18,216 nucleotides of DNA from Oscillospiraceae bacterium (GTDB lineage Bacteria > Bacillota_A > Clostridia > Oscillospirales > Oscillospiraceae), in NCBI GenBank assembly GCA_015068175.1, contig SVLA01000025.1, positions 1 through 18,216 of the forward strand, given 5' to 3'. A program made the translations under genes and the position numbers. Under the pieces are notes generated by a model. The model saw only the letters and a list, made by a program, of their open reading frames with translations. It made no database searches and had not been told where the DNA came from. This document shows positions 1-8,498 of the stretch, in pieces (positions within the stretch are counted from its first letter, which is position 1; the number at the start of each line of letters is the position of its first letter).

Positions 1-860
1 TGGGCTTCATGCACTACGACTACAACCAGACCCAGACCGTTTACAACGAGACCAAGCTGGACGAGAACGAGCAGTACCGTGCTGTCATGGTCCCCGTGGC
101 CCGCTGGTTCGATGGCACCAATGCCAACGGCGTTTACATGCGCTTTACGGAGTCCTGGCGTTCCGTCAAGACCGACGGCTGGGCCATTTCCAAGACCGGT
201 GTGGGCGACGACCAGAATAAGCTCTATGCCGCTCTGAAGCTGATCGACTACGCTTACTCCGCCGAAGGCATGATCCTCATGTCCTATGGCCCCAATGACT
301 TCATCAAGACCAATGCCGACGGCAGCTATGTCACCTTCAACTTCAACGGTGACCAGATGCCCGTCATCTCCGACGCTACCTATGCTGAACTGTGGGAGAA
401 GGCGTCCGGCAACTACACCAACTACGCCCGTCAGTTCCTGGGCTCCACGCTGTCCTTTGTGAAGAGCCAGGCCTTTGAGTATCAGTGTACTTCCGTTGAT
501 GGCAAGGAAGGCGCCGCCATCATCTCCAACGCCATTGCGCTGGGGGTCATCAAGCATCCCGAACTGGCTCTGACCGAGAATCCCTGGTACACCATCGTGC
601 CCACCGTTCTGCCCAACACCTCTCAGGAGACGGCCATGATCAATGGCTACACCGAACTGAAGAACTCCTTCAGCTCCTCCAAGGGTGACTCTAATATCTT
701 CGTGGACCTGATCGCCGGCACCAACGCCGTCGAAGGCTTCGGCACCGCCTCCGCTGCCGCCGCCACCGTCTCCGGTTCCTGGAGCGGCGCCCAGTATCTG
801 GAGCTGAAGCAGGACGCCTACAGCCGTCTGGTGGTCTTCTTTGAGTCCCTCAACAAGTAA
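1..860 (+). CDS. ABC transporter extracellular solute-binding protein, C-terminal part (5' end outside window)
   Basis: The reading frame is open from the left edge (first full codon at 3) to the TAA at 858-860, giving about 286 residues, so the true start, signal peptide and any lipobox lie upstream. The sequence is soluble and rich in aromatic and Asn/Thr residues (for example FTESWRS and NPWYTIVPTVLP). This is typical of the C-terminal lobe of large Firmicute sugar-binding lipoproteins of the family 1/LplA type, where aromatics stack on sugar rings. It has no membrane segments. It is followed by two stable hairpins, two membrane-protein genes and two MsmK-type ATPases, so it is probably the substrate receptor of the same importer. 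The pectin enzymes downstream suggest oligogalacturonide or rhamnogalacturonan fragments as ligand; that is inference. The family call rests on composition, context and general resemblance, because the N-terminal lobe is missing. Confidence 0.72.
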   Translation, partial: GFMHYDYNQTQTVYNETKLDENEQYRAVMVPVARWFDGTNANGVYMRFTESWRSVKTDGWAISKTGVGDDQNKLYAALKLIDYAYSAEGMILMSYGPNDFIKTNADGSYVTFNFNGDQMPVISDATYAELWEKASGNYTNYARQFLGSTLSFVKSQAFEYQCTSVDGKEGAAIISNAIALGVIKHPELALTENPWYTIVPTVLPNTSQETAMINGYTELKNSFSSSKGDSNIFVDLIAGTNAVEGFGTASAAAATVSGSWSGAQYLELKQDAYSRLVVFFESLNK

Positions 861-882
861 TTCAAATCCTTTTCGGTCCGCA

Positions 883-902
883 CCATGGCCTTCGGGCCAT
901 GG
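883..902 (+). other. RNA hairpin with UUCG tetraloop
   Basis: CCATGGCC (883-890) pairs perfectly with GGCCATGG (895-902) around a TTCG loop closed by a C-G pair, the extra-stable UUCG tetraloop context. No T-run follows, so a simple intrinsic terminator is unlikely. Lying 22 bases after the stop of the binding-protein gene, it may protect the upstream mRNA 3' end, so that the binding protein is made in excess over the membrane components. The pairing is seen; the role is inferred. Confidence 0.7.
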
Positions 903-959
903 CCACGGCCATCAAGAAACCTTTACCAGAACAGTTGATTTTGGTACGTCCCAATATCC

Positions 960-981
960 CGGGGGTATGAAAATACCCCCG
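960..981 (+). other. RNA hairpin with GAAA (GNRA) tetraloop
   Basis: CGGGGGTAT (960-968) pairs perfectly with ATACCCCCG (973-981) around a GAAA loop, the classic GNRA tetraloop. No T-tract follows. It is the second very stable hairpin in the 155-base gap between the binding-protein gene and the first membrane-protein gene, and ends about 20 bases before the GGGGAGG ribosome binding site at 1004-1010. It may act as an mRNA processing or stability element or as a partial transcription barrier. Confidence 0.7.
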
Positions 982-1015
982 CGGATCGGGGGCTTCCATC
1001 AACGGGGAGGTCATT

Positions 1016-1609
1016 ATGTATAAAAAGCAGCTCCGTTTCCAAAAAATCGCCTGCCTGCTGGCCATTATTGCCGCTGCGGTGATGTTCCTGTATTCTCTGG
1101 GCATGATCACGGACATCTATGACAGTCTGTATTCCACCATGAGAAACCCCAATAACCTGCTGGATACCAAAGTCCCCGGTTCCATCATTTATTATGATAT
1201 GCAGGATTTCAACAAGCAGATGGTCACTTACAGTATTGGCCTGATCCTGCTTGGCTGCCTTCTGTTTGTGACCAATACCCAGGTCCGCAGAAGATATTAC
1301 GTCAGCAACTATATCTCCGTGGCGCTGTATGCCGCCGCTTCCGCTGCCTTTTTCCTGTGGGCCAACACCCATGTCCAGGCTTTCCGGCATCAGTACCTGA
1401 CCACGGTGGATTTTGAAGCGCTGAAGAAGTATTCCGAAATGTGGAAGACCTTCTATACCGATTCCCCCTTGTCCTTTGACCTGTTCTATGTGGCCGGCGG
1501 CCTGCTGCTGTTGGCTGCCCTGGCGCTGGTCTTCAACGCGGTCTGGAAGACCCTGATGATGAGCGCCGAAAAGAAACTGATCCGAGAGGGAGAGGAGGCT
1601 GCCGTATGA
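1016..1609 (+). CDS. Uncharacterised four-helix membrane protein in ABC operon (MP1)
   Basis: A 197-residue integral membrane protein whose family I do not recognise. Hydrophobic segments are near residues 12-31, 72-90, 97-118 and 152-175. A polar loop of about 40 residues follows the first helix, another of about 30 lies between helices three and four, and the tail is charged (KKLIREGEEAAV). The ATG at 1016 is preceded by GGGGAGG with proper spacing. The EAA-loop signature that couples MalF/MalG-type permeases to their ATPase is not visible, and four helices is fewer than the usual six of such permeases. Its stop overlaps the start of the next gene (ATGA at 1606-1609), so the two are probably translationally coupled. 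Context suggests an accessory or unusual subunit of the adjacent sugar importer. The membrane nature is clear; the function is not. Confidence 0.8.
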   Translation: MYKKQLRFQKIACLLAIIAAAVMFLYSLGMITDIYDSLYSTMRNPNNLLDTKVPGSIIYYDMQDFNKQMVTYSIGLILLGCLLFVTNTQVRRRYYVSNYISVALYAAASAAFFLWANTHVQAFRHQYLTTVDFEALKKYSEMWKTFYTDSPLSFDLFYVAGGLLLLAALALVFNAVWKTLMMSAEKKLIREGEEAAV

Positions 1610-2094
1610 CTCAGGATATTCAGATCCGTTTGGACCGTATGCGTTACACCAAGGATAAAATGTCCGCCAATCTGGTGCTGTTGGCCATCGTTCTGGATGC
1701 GCTGTACTTCATCAGCATTTATCAGACGGATGTGGGTACATATTATTACACCTGGGTGATCGGTGCGTCCATCGTCTATAATTTGCTCTTCATGCTCATG
1801 GCCTTCCTGGCTTCCGAGGGCGTGAAGAACCGTAAAAACGGCTATACCGCATTGCTGATCATTATTGGTCTGCTGCAGATCGTGCGGATCTTCTATCTGC
1901 CCGCCAAGGCTCACGGCGCGGAGGTCATCATCAACGAGATCTCCCACGACGTCATGACCGACGGCCAGTATATCTACACGGTCGTCTGCCTGGCGCTGTC
2001 CGGCATCTGCTGCGTCATTGCAGCCATTACCAGCAGCATCAACAATAAAAAGTTGGCAGAATATATGCGTTCTTTAGAAAATACCGCAGTTTAA
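1606..2094 (+). CDS. Uncharacterised four-helix membrane protein in ABC operon (MP2)
   Basis: A 162-residue membrane protein with predicted helices near residues 20-39, 48-69, 79-98 and 124-147. The N-terminus is short and basic (RLDRMRYTKDK) and the C-terminus hydrophilic. The start ATG overlaps the MP1 stop in ATGA, with a purine-rich GAGAGGAGG-like site just upstream inside MP1. It shows no EAA motif, no transport-family signature I recognise and no extracytoplasmic enzymatic domain. It ends 13 bases before the first ABC ATPase gene. MP1 and MP2 look like an obligate pair by coupling and similar topology, and probably form one membrane subunit or an accessory complex of the importer. It could instead be a membrane chaperone or regulator of the transporter; the sequence alone does not decide. 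Confidence 0.8.
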   Translation: MTQDIQIRLDRMRYTKDKMSANLVLLAIVLDALYFISIYQTDVGTYYYTWVIGASIVYNLLFMLMAFLASEGVKNRKNGYTALLIIIGLLQIVRIFYLPAKAHGAEVIINEISHDVMTDGQYIYTVVCLALSGICCVIAAITSSINNKKLAEYMRSLENTAV

Positions 2095-2107
2095 GAGGTG
2101 AGAAGTT

Positions 2108-3187
2108 ATGGCAGAACTGAGCTTACAGCATCTTGAAAAAGTATATGACAATAATGTTCAGGCCGTATTTGACTTCAATCTCGATGTCAAGGATGGCGAG
2201 CTGATCGTCCTGGTCGGTCCCTCCGGCTGCGGTAAGTCCACCACGCTTCGCATGGTGGCCGGCCTGGAAGATATTACCCGCGGCAAGCTGCTGATCGACG
2301 GCGTGGACGTGACCGATGCTCCCGCCAAGGACCGCGACATCGCCATGGTCTTCCAGAACTATGCGCTTTACGGCCATATGACGGTCTACGAAAATATGGC
2401 CTTCTCTCTGACCTTGCGGAAAGAGAACCCCAATGTGATCCACCAGAAGGTCCTGGCGGCGGCCGAAGTGTTGGGCTTGACGGAGCAGCTCAATAAGAAG
2501 CCGGCCCAGCTTTCCGGCGGTCAGCGGCAGCGTGTGGCCATGGGCCGCTCCATCGTCCGCAATCCCAAGCTGTTCCTCTTCGATGAGCCGCTGTCCAACC
2601 TGGACGCCAAGCTGCGCAGCGCCACCCGCCGTGAGATATTGCTGCTGCACAAGCGGCTCAATGCCACCATGCTCTACGTTACCCACGACCAGACCGAGGC
2701 CCTGACCCTGGCGGACCGCATCGTGTGTATGTCCATGGGTCATGTCCAGCAGATCGGCACTCCTCTGGAACTGTATGACGAGCCGGCGAACCTCTTCGTC
2801 GCCAGCTTCATCGGCCTGCCCCCCATGAATTTCCTGGATGCCCGCGTCAGCAACGGCACCGTGGTCACCGATCTGTTCACGCTGGCTTTGAGTGAGGCAG
2901 AACAGAAGGCTATGGCTCCCTACGAGGGCAAGGAGATCGTCCTGGGTTTCCGGCCCGAGAATTCCGCCGTGGGCACCGATTTCGAGCTGAAGGTCCAGTC
3001 CAATGAGAATCTGGGCATGAACACCCTGGTCCACGGCCATATCGGCCGGGAAGGGCAGGGGAGCCGCGTCACCTGCAAATTGGCCGGTTGGTGCAACTAT
3101 AAACCCGGCGAAGTTGTGTCCATCTCCATCACGAAGAAGCATTTCTTCGATAAGGAGACCACCAACGCCATCAAAGTGGAGGGATAA
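2108..3187 (+). CDS. Sugar ABC transporter ATP-binding protein, UgpC/MsmK family (first copy)
   Basis: A 359-residue cytoplasmic ATPase that would energise sugar import. All nucleotide-binding motifs are visible: Walker A GPSGCGKST at 37-45, Q-loop Gln83, signature LSGGQ at 135-139, Walker B with D159 and catalytic E160 (FLFDEP), D-loop SNLD, and the H-loop His193. After about residue 235 comes the C-terminal TOBE/MOBE-type regulatory domain of the MalK/UgpC group (GFRPEN). Length fits the family (about 350-370). One oddity: the residue after ALY in the Q-loop region is Gly89 (NYALYGHM) where the family, including the second copy here, has Pro (ALYPHM-like). The ribosome binding site is AGAGGTGAGAAG upstream of 2108. 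It lies between MP1/MP2 and MP3. The family is certain; the substrate is inferred from context. Confidence 0.95.
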   Translation: MAELSLQHLEKVYDNNVQAVFDFNLDVKDGELIVLVGPSGCGKSTTLRMVAGLEDITRGKLLIDGVDVTDAPAKDRDIAMVFQNYALYGHMTVYENMAFSLTLRKENPNVIHQKVLAAAEVLGLTEQLNKKPAQLSGGQRQRVAMGRSIVRNPKLFLFDEPLSNLDAKLRSATRREILLLHKRLNATMLYVTHDQTEALTLADRIVCMSMGHVQQIGTPLELYDEPANLFVASFIGLPPMNFLDARVSNGTVVTDLFTLALSEAEQKAMAPYEGKEIVLGFRPENSAVGTDFELKVQSNENLGMNTLVHGHIGREGQGSRVTCKLAGWCNYKPGEVVSISITKKHFFDKETTNAIKVEG

Positions 3188-3189
3188 CC

Positions 3190-3960
3190 ATGGCTAAGAT
3201 TGAAAACTCCAAATGCGGCAAGCTTTTTGCCGTGATCGCCAATATTTCCATGGCCCTTCTGGTGATCTTTGTCCTTGGTTTTGTGGTCTGCTCCATGCTG
3301 ATCAAGACGCTGAGCGATCCCTGGGGTGTGTTCTACGCCTCCTACGGCCGGCTGATCAGCCTCATCGGCATCCCTGTGTTTGCCGTACTCCATGTGGTAT
3401 TCAATTTCCGTAAGGTCTGGGCAACCGTGAAAGAACTCCTGCGGAAATTCATCATCATGCTGAAACTGAATCCTTCCCTGATCCCCCTGGCAGTTATGCT
3501 GGCTGGCTTCCTGCTGTTCTCCATGAACCTGACGGATCTGTCCAACACCACCGCAAAGATCCAGGGTAAGGGCATGGGCTTGTCCCAGTTCTCCGTGATG
3601 CTCTTCTCTCTGCTGAGCATGCTGTGTATGCTCAATGCATTCCCTCGGCGCAAGAAGGCCAATATTCCTATGATCGTCATCATGTTCGTCATGCTGGGCG
3701 TGATGATCTTCTGCGATGTCCACTACATGAATGCCATCAATGCAGCGCGGTACCGTGCGGAGAGCCCCATCATCGTCGATCATGGCACCGCATACATCGC
3801 GTATGCCTATAATATGCTCATGATCCACATCGCCCTGCTGGGCGTTTCCGCCGGTCTGGTGGTTCTGCTGCCTCTGTACAGAAAGCTCCTGCGGAAGATC
3901 AAGACTTCCATCGATGTGGAAGGCAACGACGATATGGCAGCCATCGAGATCAACGAGTGA
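3190..3960 (+). CDS. Uncharacterised six-helix membrane protein in ABC operon (MP3)
   Basis: A 256-residue integral membrane protein starting two bases after the stop of the first ATPase, with GGAGGG immediately upstream (3178-3183). Predicted helices are near residues 11-38, 55-73, 96-114, 131-151, 159-180 and 207-230. A basic cytoplasmic-looking loop lies between helices two and three (FRKVWATVKELLRKF) and the tail is acidic. Six helices would fit a permease subunit, but I see no EAA-type coupling motif and no resemblance to MalF/MalG, LplB or YtcP proteins. It may be an atypical permease, an accessory subunit, or an unrelated membrane protein co-transcribed with the importer. Tight spacing after an ATPase gene argues for a functional link. 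Confidence 0.78.
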   Translation: MAKIENSKCGKLFAVIANISMALLVIFVLGFVVCSMLIKTLSDPWGVFYASYGRLISLIGIPVFAVLHVVFNFRKVWATVKELLRKFIIMLKLNPSLIPLAVMLAGFLLFSMNLTDLSNTTAKIQGKGMGLSQFSVMLFSLLSMLCMLNAFPRRKKANIPMIVIMFVMLGVMIFCDVHYMNAINAARYRAESPIIVDHGTAYIAYAYNMLMIHIALLGVSAGLVVLLPLYRKLLRKIKTSIDVEGNDDMAAIEINE

Positions 3961-3997
3961 TCTCCATATATAACCTTGAATAGTAGGCGATATTCCA

Positions 3998-4654
3998 ATG
4001 CAAAACAACGATCACAGCACTGAAAAAGAAAAGGCCTCCGTCAATTATGACCTGAGCAGCGGGGCGGTAGAGACCCTGGCCAATGCGGGAAACGGGGAAA
4101 CGCCCCAGTATTCCCAGGAAGAATTGGACCGCTATAGGTCTAAAAAAGGCTTCAAGATCCCGGAACCGGTAAAGATCATCTTCGTCAAGACCTGGTTTTC
4201 CGGCGCCATCTGCTTCTTCTTCCTTTGGGGCCTGGGTACTTACATCAGCAGTATCGTGGATATGCTGTTCATCCTGGCCGTGGTGCTGGGCGTTGCCACA
4301 GACCTGCTGGTCAATAACACGATCCGTTTCATGGAGAAATACCCGGATCAAAACCGTCCGTGGATGATGTTCCCCAGGAAGAGCATGGTGAGTTTTGTTC
4401 TGAATATCGTTTATTCCGGCCTGATCATTTATTGCGTGTACACGCTGTATACCACCATCAATCTGTTGATCAATACCATCAATGGTGTAACGGATGCCGT
4501 TGCACTGGGTGTGGAACCCATTCTGTTTGGTGTATTCTGCACAGCGGTGGACCTGGCCTGCCTGGGTATCAAGCGGGTATTTGTCAGCATCGTGGAAGAT
4601 GCCAAAGAATCCGCCAGACAAGCCGCGCAGCCCCGTGACGAAACATCAACTTGA
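3998..4654 (+). CDS. Uncharacterised membrane protein with soluble N-terminus (MP4)
   Basis: A 218-residue protein with a hydrophilic N-terminal region of about 55 residues (charged, Asn/Ser-rich, no signal peptide), then hydrophobic segments near residues 60-86, 87-106, 130-158 and 168-190, and a polar C-terminal tail of about 25 residues. The ATG at 3998 has only a weak upstream purine site (TAGGCG), so it may be translated less than its neighbours or use a different start. It follows MP3 after 37 bases and precedes the second ATPase by 19. The family is not recognised. The repeated order membrane protein(s) then ATPase suggests that MP3 and MP4 belong with the second ATPase as MP1 and MP2 belong with the first, but this pairing is inference. 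Confidence 0.75.
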   Translation: MQNNDHSTEKEKASVNYDLSSGAVETLANAGNGETPQYSQEELDRYRSKKGFKIPEPVKIIFVKTWFSGAICFFFLWGLGTYISSIVDMLFILAVVLGVATDLLVNNTIRFMEKYPDQNRPWMMFPRKSMVSFVLNIVYSGLIIYCVYTLYTTINLLINTINGVTDAVALGVEPILFGVFCTAVDLACLGIKRVFVSIVEDAKESARQAAQPRDETST

Positions 4655-4673
4655 GTAAAAGGAGTGTCAGAAT

Positions 4674-5771
<1,098 letters not shown>

Positions 5772-5781
5772 AATACAACCT

Positions 5782-5794
5782 TCAAATCATTTGA
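5782..5794 (+). promoter_or_regulatory. Perfect 13-bp palindrome, possible operator
   Basis: TCAAAT-C-ATTTGA is a perfect 6-1-6 palindrome in the gap between the second ATPase gene and GH28, and its right end overlaps the GAGGGG purine run at 5793-5798. A dimeric regulator could bind here, or the RNA form could mask the ribosome binding purines. A short palindrome can arise by chance, and no second copy was noticed in the window. Confidence 0.3.
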
Positions 5795-5808
5795 GGGGAT
5801 CAAACATA

Positions 5809-5814
5809 ATGTGA
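5809..5814 (+). other. Start-stop ATG-TGA upstream of the GH28 start
   Basis: An ATG with good upstream purines (GAGGGG at 5793-5798, 10 bases away) is followed at once by the stop TGA, then by a second Shine-Dalgarno-like AGAAGG (5814-5819) and the probable TTG start at 5829. A ribosome initiating here would stop immediately and could hand over to the downstream start, or stall. It may also be a decayed former start. Confidence 0.45.
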
Positions 5815-5819
5815 GAAGG
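5814..5819 (+). promoter_or_regulatory. Ribosome binding site deciding the TTG start of GH28
   Basis: AGAAGG is nine bases before the TTG at 5829. It supports that codon over the GTG at 5811, whose own upstream purines (5793-5798) are 12 bases away and fit the ATG at 5809 better. Confidence 0.5.
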
Positions 5820-5828
5820 TGTGCTGCT

Positions 5829-7367
5829 TTGAAATTCCATATTTTGTATGTATCCTCCGTATCGGCCTGCTTTGAACTGGACAACAGCTCTCCCTATTAT
5901 GCGGAGAAGACTTATGATGTCGCTGTGAACGGTGCGCCCGCCCTCCAGGGCGCGCGCACCAATGTTTTTTCGCTGTTCGACCTGCAGCCCGGAACGGATT
6001 ATTCCGTTCAAATCGGGGAGCATACCCTTTCGTTTACCACCCTGACGGAATCAGCCTGCCTGAATGTGCGGGATTTCGGTGCCGTGGGTGACGGCGTCAC
6101 CGACGATACGGCCGCCATTCAAAATGCCATCCATTGCTGCCCGCCGGAGGGCCGTGTGACGGTTCCCGCCGGCACCTATTGGATCCGCCCCCTGGTCTTA
6201 AAATCCGACATGACCCTGGAACTGCGGCAGGATGCGCTGCTCCTGGGCGATACCTGCGAGGACCATTATCCTGCCCTGCCCGGTGAACTGTGCGACGGTT
6301 CCGGCAAGGATGTTCTCATCAGTACCTGGGAAGGGAATCCGTTTCCCAGCCGCCAGAGCCTCATCAGCGCCCATTTTGCGCGGAATATCCGCATTGTGGG
6401 TCAGGGCACCGTCGACGGCAATGCCCCCAATTCCACCTGGTGGATCGACGTGAAAAAGCGGAAGATCGGTCGTCCCAAGCTGGTTTTCATGAATCATTGC
6501 GAAAATGTGATATTCCACGGGATCCTGGGCCGGAATTCTGCCTGCTGGAATTTCCATCCTTATTTCTGCAAAGGCGTCTATTTCTACAATATCGCCGTGG
6601 AAGCGCCGAAGGACAGCCCCAACACCGACGGCACCGACCCGGAATCCTGCCATGATGTGTGCTATATCGGCGTCCGCTTCTCCGTAGGCGACGATGCTAT
6701 TGCCATCAAATCCGGCAAAATGTACATGGGCATGAAGTACCGGACCCCGGCCACCCACCATGTGATCCGCAACTGCCTGATGGAGTATGCCCACGGCGCC
6801 ATGGTTTTGGGCAGCGAAATGTCCGGCGGCATCCGGGATCTGTCCGTCAGCCAGTGCTATTTCAAGCATACCGACCGGGGCCTGCGGATCAAGACCCGCC
6901 GCGGTCGCGGCAAATATGCCGTCATCGACGGTGTGGAATTTTCCAATATCCGCATGGATAATGTCATGGCCCCCCTGGTCATGAATATGTACTATTTCTG
7001 CGATCCGGACGGCCACGAAGAGATCGTCTGGAGCAAGGAACCCCATCCCGTGGACGACACCACCCCCTACCTGGGCAGTTTCCTCTTCCGGGATATGGAT
7101 TGCACCGATTGCGAATGGGCCGCCGGCTATTTTTACGGTCTGGTGGAACAGCCCATCGGAAGCGTCACCATTGAAAATGTCCGCTTTACCTTCAAAGAGA
7201 ATGCCTCTGAAGGGTTCCCGGCCATGATGGATCATATTGACAAAGAGTGCCGTCGGGGGTTATACTTTAACCGTGTCCGAAAGGTTCACCTGAAGAATGT
7301 GACCGTGGAGGGCCAGGTGGGGGATCGGCTCATCACCATCCATACCGACGAGGTGATCGACGAATGA
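5829..7367 (+). CDS. Glycoside hydrolase family 28 (polygalacturonase-type), cytoplasmic
   Basis: Hydrolyses alpha-1,4-galacturonosidic bonds in pectic oligomers by inverting hydrolysis, probably acting from chain ends. With a TTG start at 5829 it has 512 residues. That start gives MKFHILYVSS, a start form usual for this GH28 subgroup, and has AGAAGG nine bases upstream; the GTG at 5811 only adds six odd residues. An N-terminal beta domain of about 80 residues precedes the parallel beta-helix, which begins with NVRDFGAVGDG. Catalytic motifs are NTDG (Asp267), GDDA (Asp288, Asp289), GSEMSGG (328-334, in place of the GHG of fungal enzymes) and RIK (353-355). There is no signal peptide, so it acts on imported oligomers. 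Its stop overlaps the next start (ATGA). A rhamnogalacturonan or xylogalacturonan specificity cannot be excluded. Confidence 0.93.
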   Translation: MKFHILYVSSVSACFELDNSSPYYAEKTYDVAVNGAPALQGARTNVFSLFDLQPGTDYSVQIGEHTLSFTTLTESACLNVRDFGAVGDGVTDDTAAIQNAIHCCPPEGRVTVPAGTYWIRPLVLKSDMTLELRQDALLLGDTCEDHYPALPGELCDGSGKDVLISTWEGNPFPSRQSLISAHFARNIRIVGQGTVDGNAPNSTWWIDVKKRKIGRPKLVFMNHCENVIFHGILGRNSACWNFHPYFCKGVYFYNIAVEAPKDSPNTDGTDPESCHDVCYIGVRFSVGDDAIAIKSGKMYMGMKYRTPATHHVIRNCLMEYAHGAMVLGSEMSGGIRDLSVSQCYFKHTDRGLRIKTRRGRGKYAVIDGVEFSNIRMDNVMAPLVMNMYYFCDPDGHEEIVWSKEPHPVDDTTPYLGSFLFRDMDCTDCEWAAGYFYGLVEQPIGSVTIENVRFTFKENASEGFPAMMDHIDKECRRGLYFNRVRKVHLKNVTVEGQVGDRLITIHTDEVIDE

Positions 7368-8497
7368 ATACCATTGAATGCTACGTTTCCCGGATCCTGG
7401 CGGAGTCCACCCCGGACAAGCCTCTGTGGAACATCGAAAAGATCCGCCAGGGCAAGGTCAACGGCTGGAATTACATTGACGGCTGTATGATGATCGCCCT
7501 GCTGAATATGCACAAGATCACCGGCCAGAGGCAGTATTACGATTTTGCCGAGAATTTCCTGGATTACTACGTCTTTGAGGATGGCGCCCTCCGGGGTTTC
7601 AGGGAAGAGGAGTATAACCTGGACAATATCTGCGAAGGCCGTGTGCTCTTCGATATGTACCGCCTCAGCGGCAAGGGGAAATACCGCCGGGCCATTGACA
7701 CCCTCTACGGCCAGCTCCTCCGCCAGCCCCGGACCCATGAAGGCAACTTCTGGCATAAAGCCATCTATCCCAACCAGGTTTGGCTGGATGGCCTCTATAT
7801 GGCCCAGGTGTTCTATGCCAAATACACCACGGAGTTCGAAAACGGAGTCCATCTGGACGATATTCTGAACCAGTTCCGTACGGTCCGCCGCAGGATGTTC
7901 GACCCCGGAACGGGTCTGTATCGCCATGGTTACGATGCCAGTGGCGTGGCATTTTGGGCAGGGGAGGACGGCTGCTCCCGGAATCCCTGGCTGCGCAGCC
8001 TGGGCTGGTTCAGCGCCGCCCTGATCGACGTCACCGCCGAAGTGGACCGGCCGGATTTCCGCGCTGAAATGGCCTCCGTCGCCAAAGAACTGGCGGAAAA
8101 TCTCCTGCCGTACATCGACCGGGAGAGCGGCATGCTGTGGCAGGTCCCGGATCAGATCGGACGGGAGGGGAACTATCCCGAAACCTCCGGCTCCGCCATG
8201 GTGGCCTATTTCTACCTGAAGGGTGCCCGGCTGGGGATCCTGGATGCGTCCTATGCCGCTGTGGGCCGCAAGATCTTCGAAAGCATCTGTAACCGTTACC
8301 TGACGGAGACCGACGGCAGCCTGAACCTGGGCGGCATCTGCCTGGTGGCCGGCCTGGGTCCCGAAAATAACCGCCGGCGGGACGGCAGTTACGAATACTA
8401 TATTTCCGAGCCCATCGTGGAAAATGACGCCAAAGGTTTGGCGCCCTTCCTGATGACATACACAGAAATTCTTTTATCCAACAAGGAGGAACAATAA
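7364..8497 (+). CDS. Glycoside hydrolase family 105, unsaturated (rhamno)galacturonyl hydrolase
   Basis: A 377-residue YteR/YesR-type (alpha/alpha)6-barrel enzyme that hydrates and releases the unsaturated uronic acid at the non-reducing end of lyase products, giving 5-keto-4-deoxyuronate. Asp142 in the motif WLDGLYM and Asp87 in LDNI sit one residue away from the known Bacillus subtilis YteR catalytic positions 143 and 88. SLGWFSAAL near 217-225 is the usual barrel motif. There is no signal peptide, so it is cytoplasmic. The start overlaps the GH28 stop (ATGA), giving translational coupling. Its presence implies that a pectate or rhamnogalacturonan lyase supplies unsaturated ends, and none is in this window. 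Whether it prefers unsaturated rhamnogalacturonan or homogalacturonan units cannot be read from the sequence. Confidence 0.93.
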   Translation: MNTIECYVSRILAESTPDKPLWNIEKIRQGKVNGWNYIDGCMMIALLNMHKITGQRQYYDFAENFLDYYVFEDGALRGFREEEYNLDNICEGRVLFDMYRLSGKGKYRRAIDTLYGQLLRQPRTHEGNFWHKAIYPNQVWLDGLYMAQVFYAKYTTEFENGVHLDDILNQFRTVRRRMFDPGTGLYRHGYDASGVAFWAGEDGCSRNPWLRSLGWFSAALIDVTAEVDRPDFRAEMASVAKELAENLLPYIDRESGMLWQVPDQIGREGNYPETSGSAMVAYFYLKGARLGILDASYAAVGRKIFESICNRYLTETDGSLNLGGICLVAGLGPENNRRRDGSYEYYISEPIVENDAKGLAPFLMTYTEILLSNKEEQ

Positions 8498-8498
8498 C

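Noticed and set aside
841..1023. 60-codon plus-strand frame after the binding protein
   Set aside because: It overlaps the end of the binding-protein gene and the two hairpins, and its composition matches no protein pattern.
3190..4654. MP3 and MP4 as the two ordinary sugar permeases
   Set aside because: No EAA loop or other MalF/MalG-like motifs visible, unequal helix numbers, and a hydrophilic N-terminus on MP4; called uncharacterised instead.
5781..5810. Possible promoter TTCAAA / CATAAT with 18-base spacing before GH28
   Set aside because: The transcript would start at about 5817, cutting into the ribosome binding site of the TTG start; the -35 match is only four of six. Not reported as a promoter.
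5811..5828. GTG start for GH28 adding six residues
   Set aside because: The added residues (MRRCAA) do not fit the family start, and the AGAAGG would fall inside the coding sequence; TTG 5829 gives the expected N-terminus.
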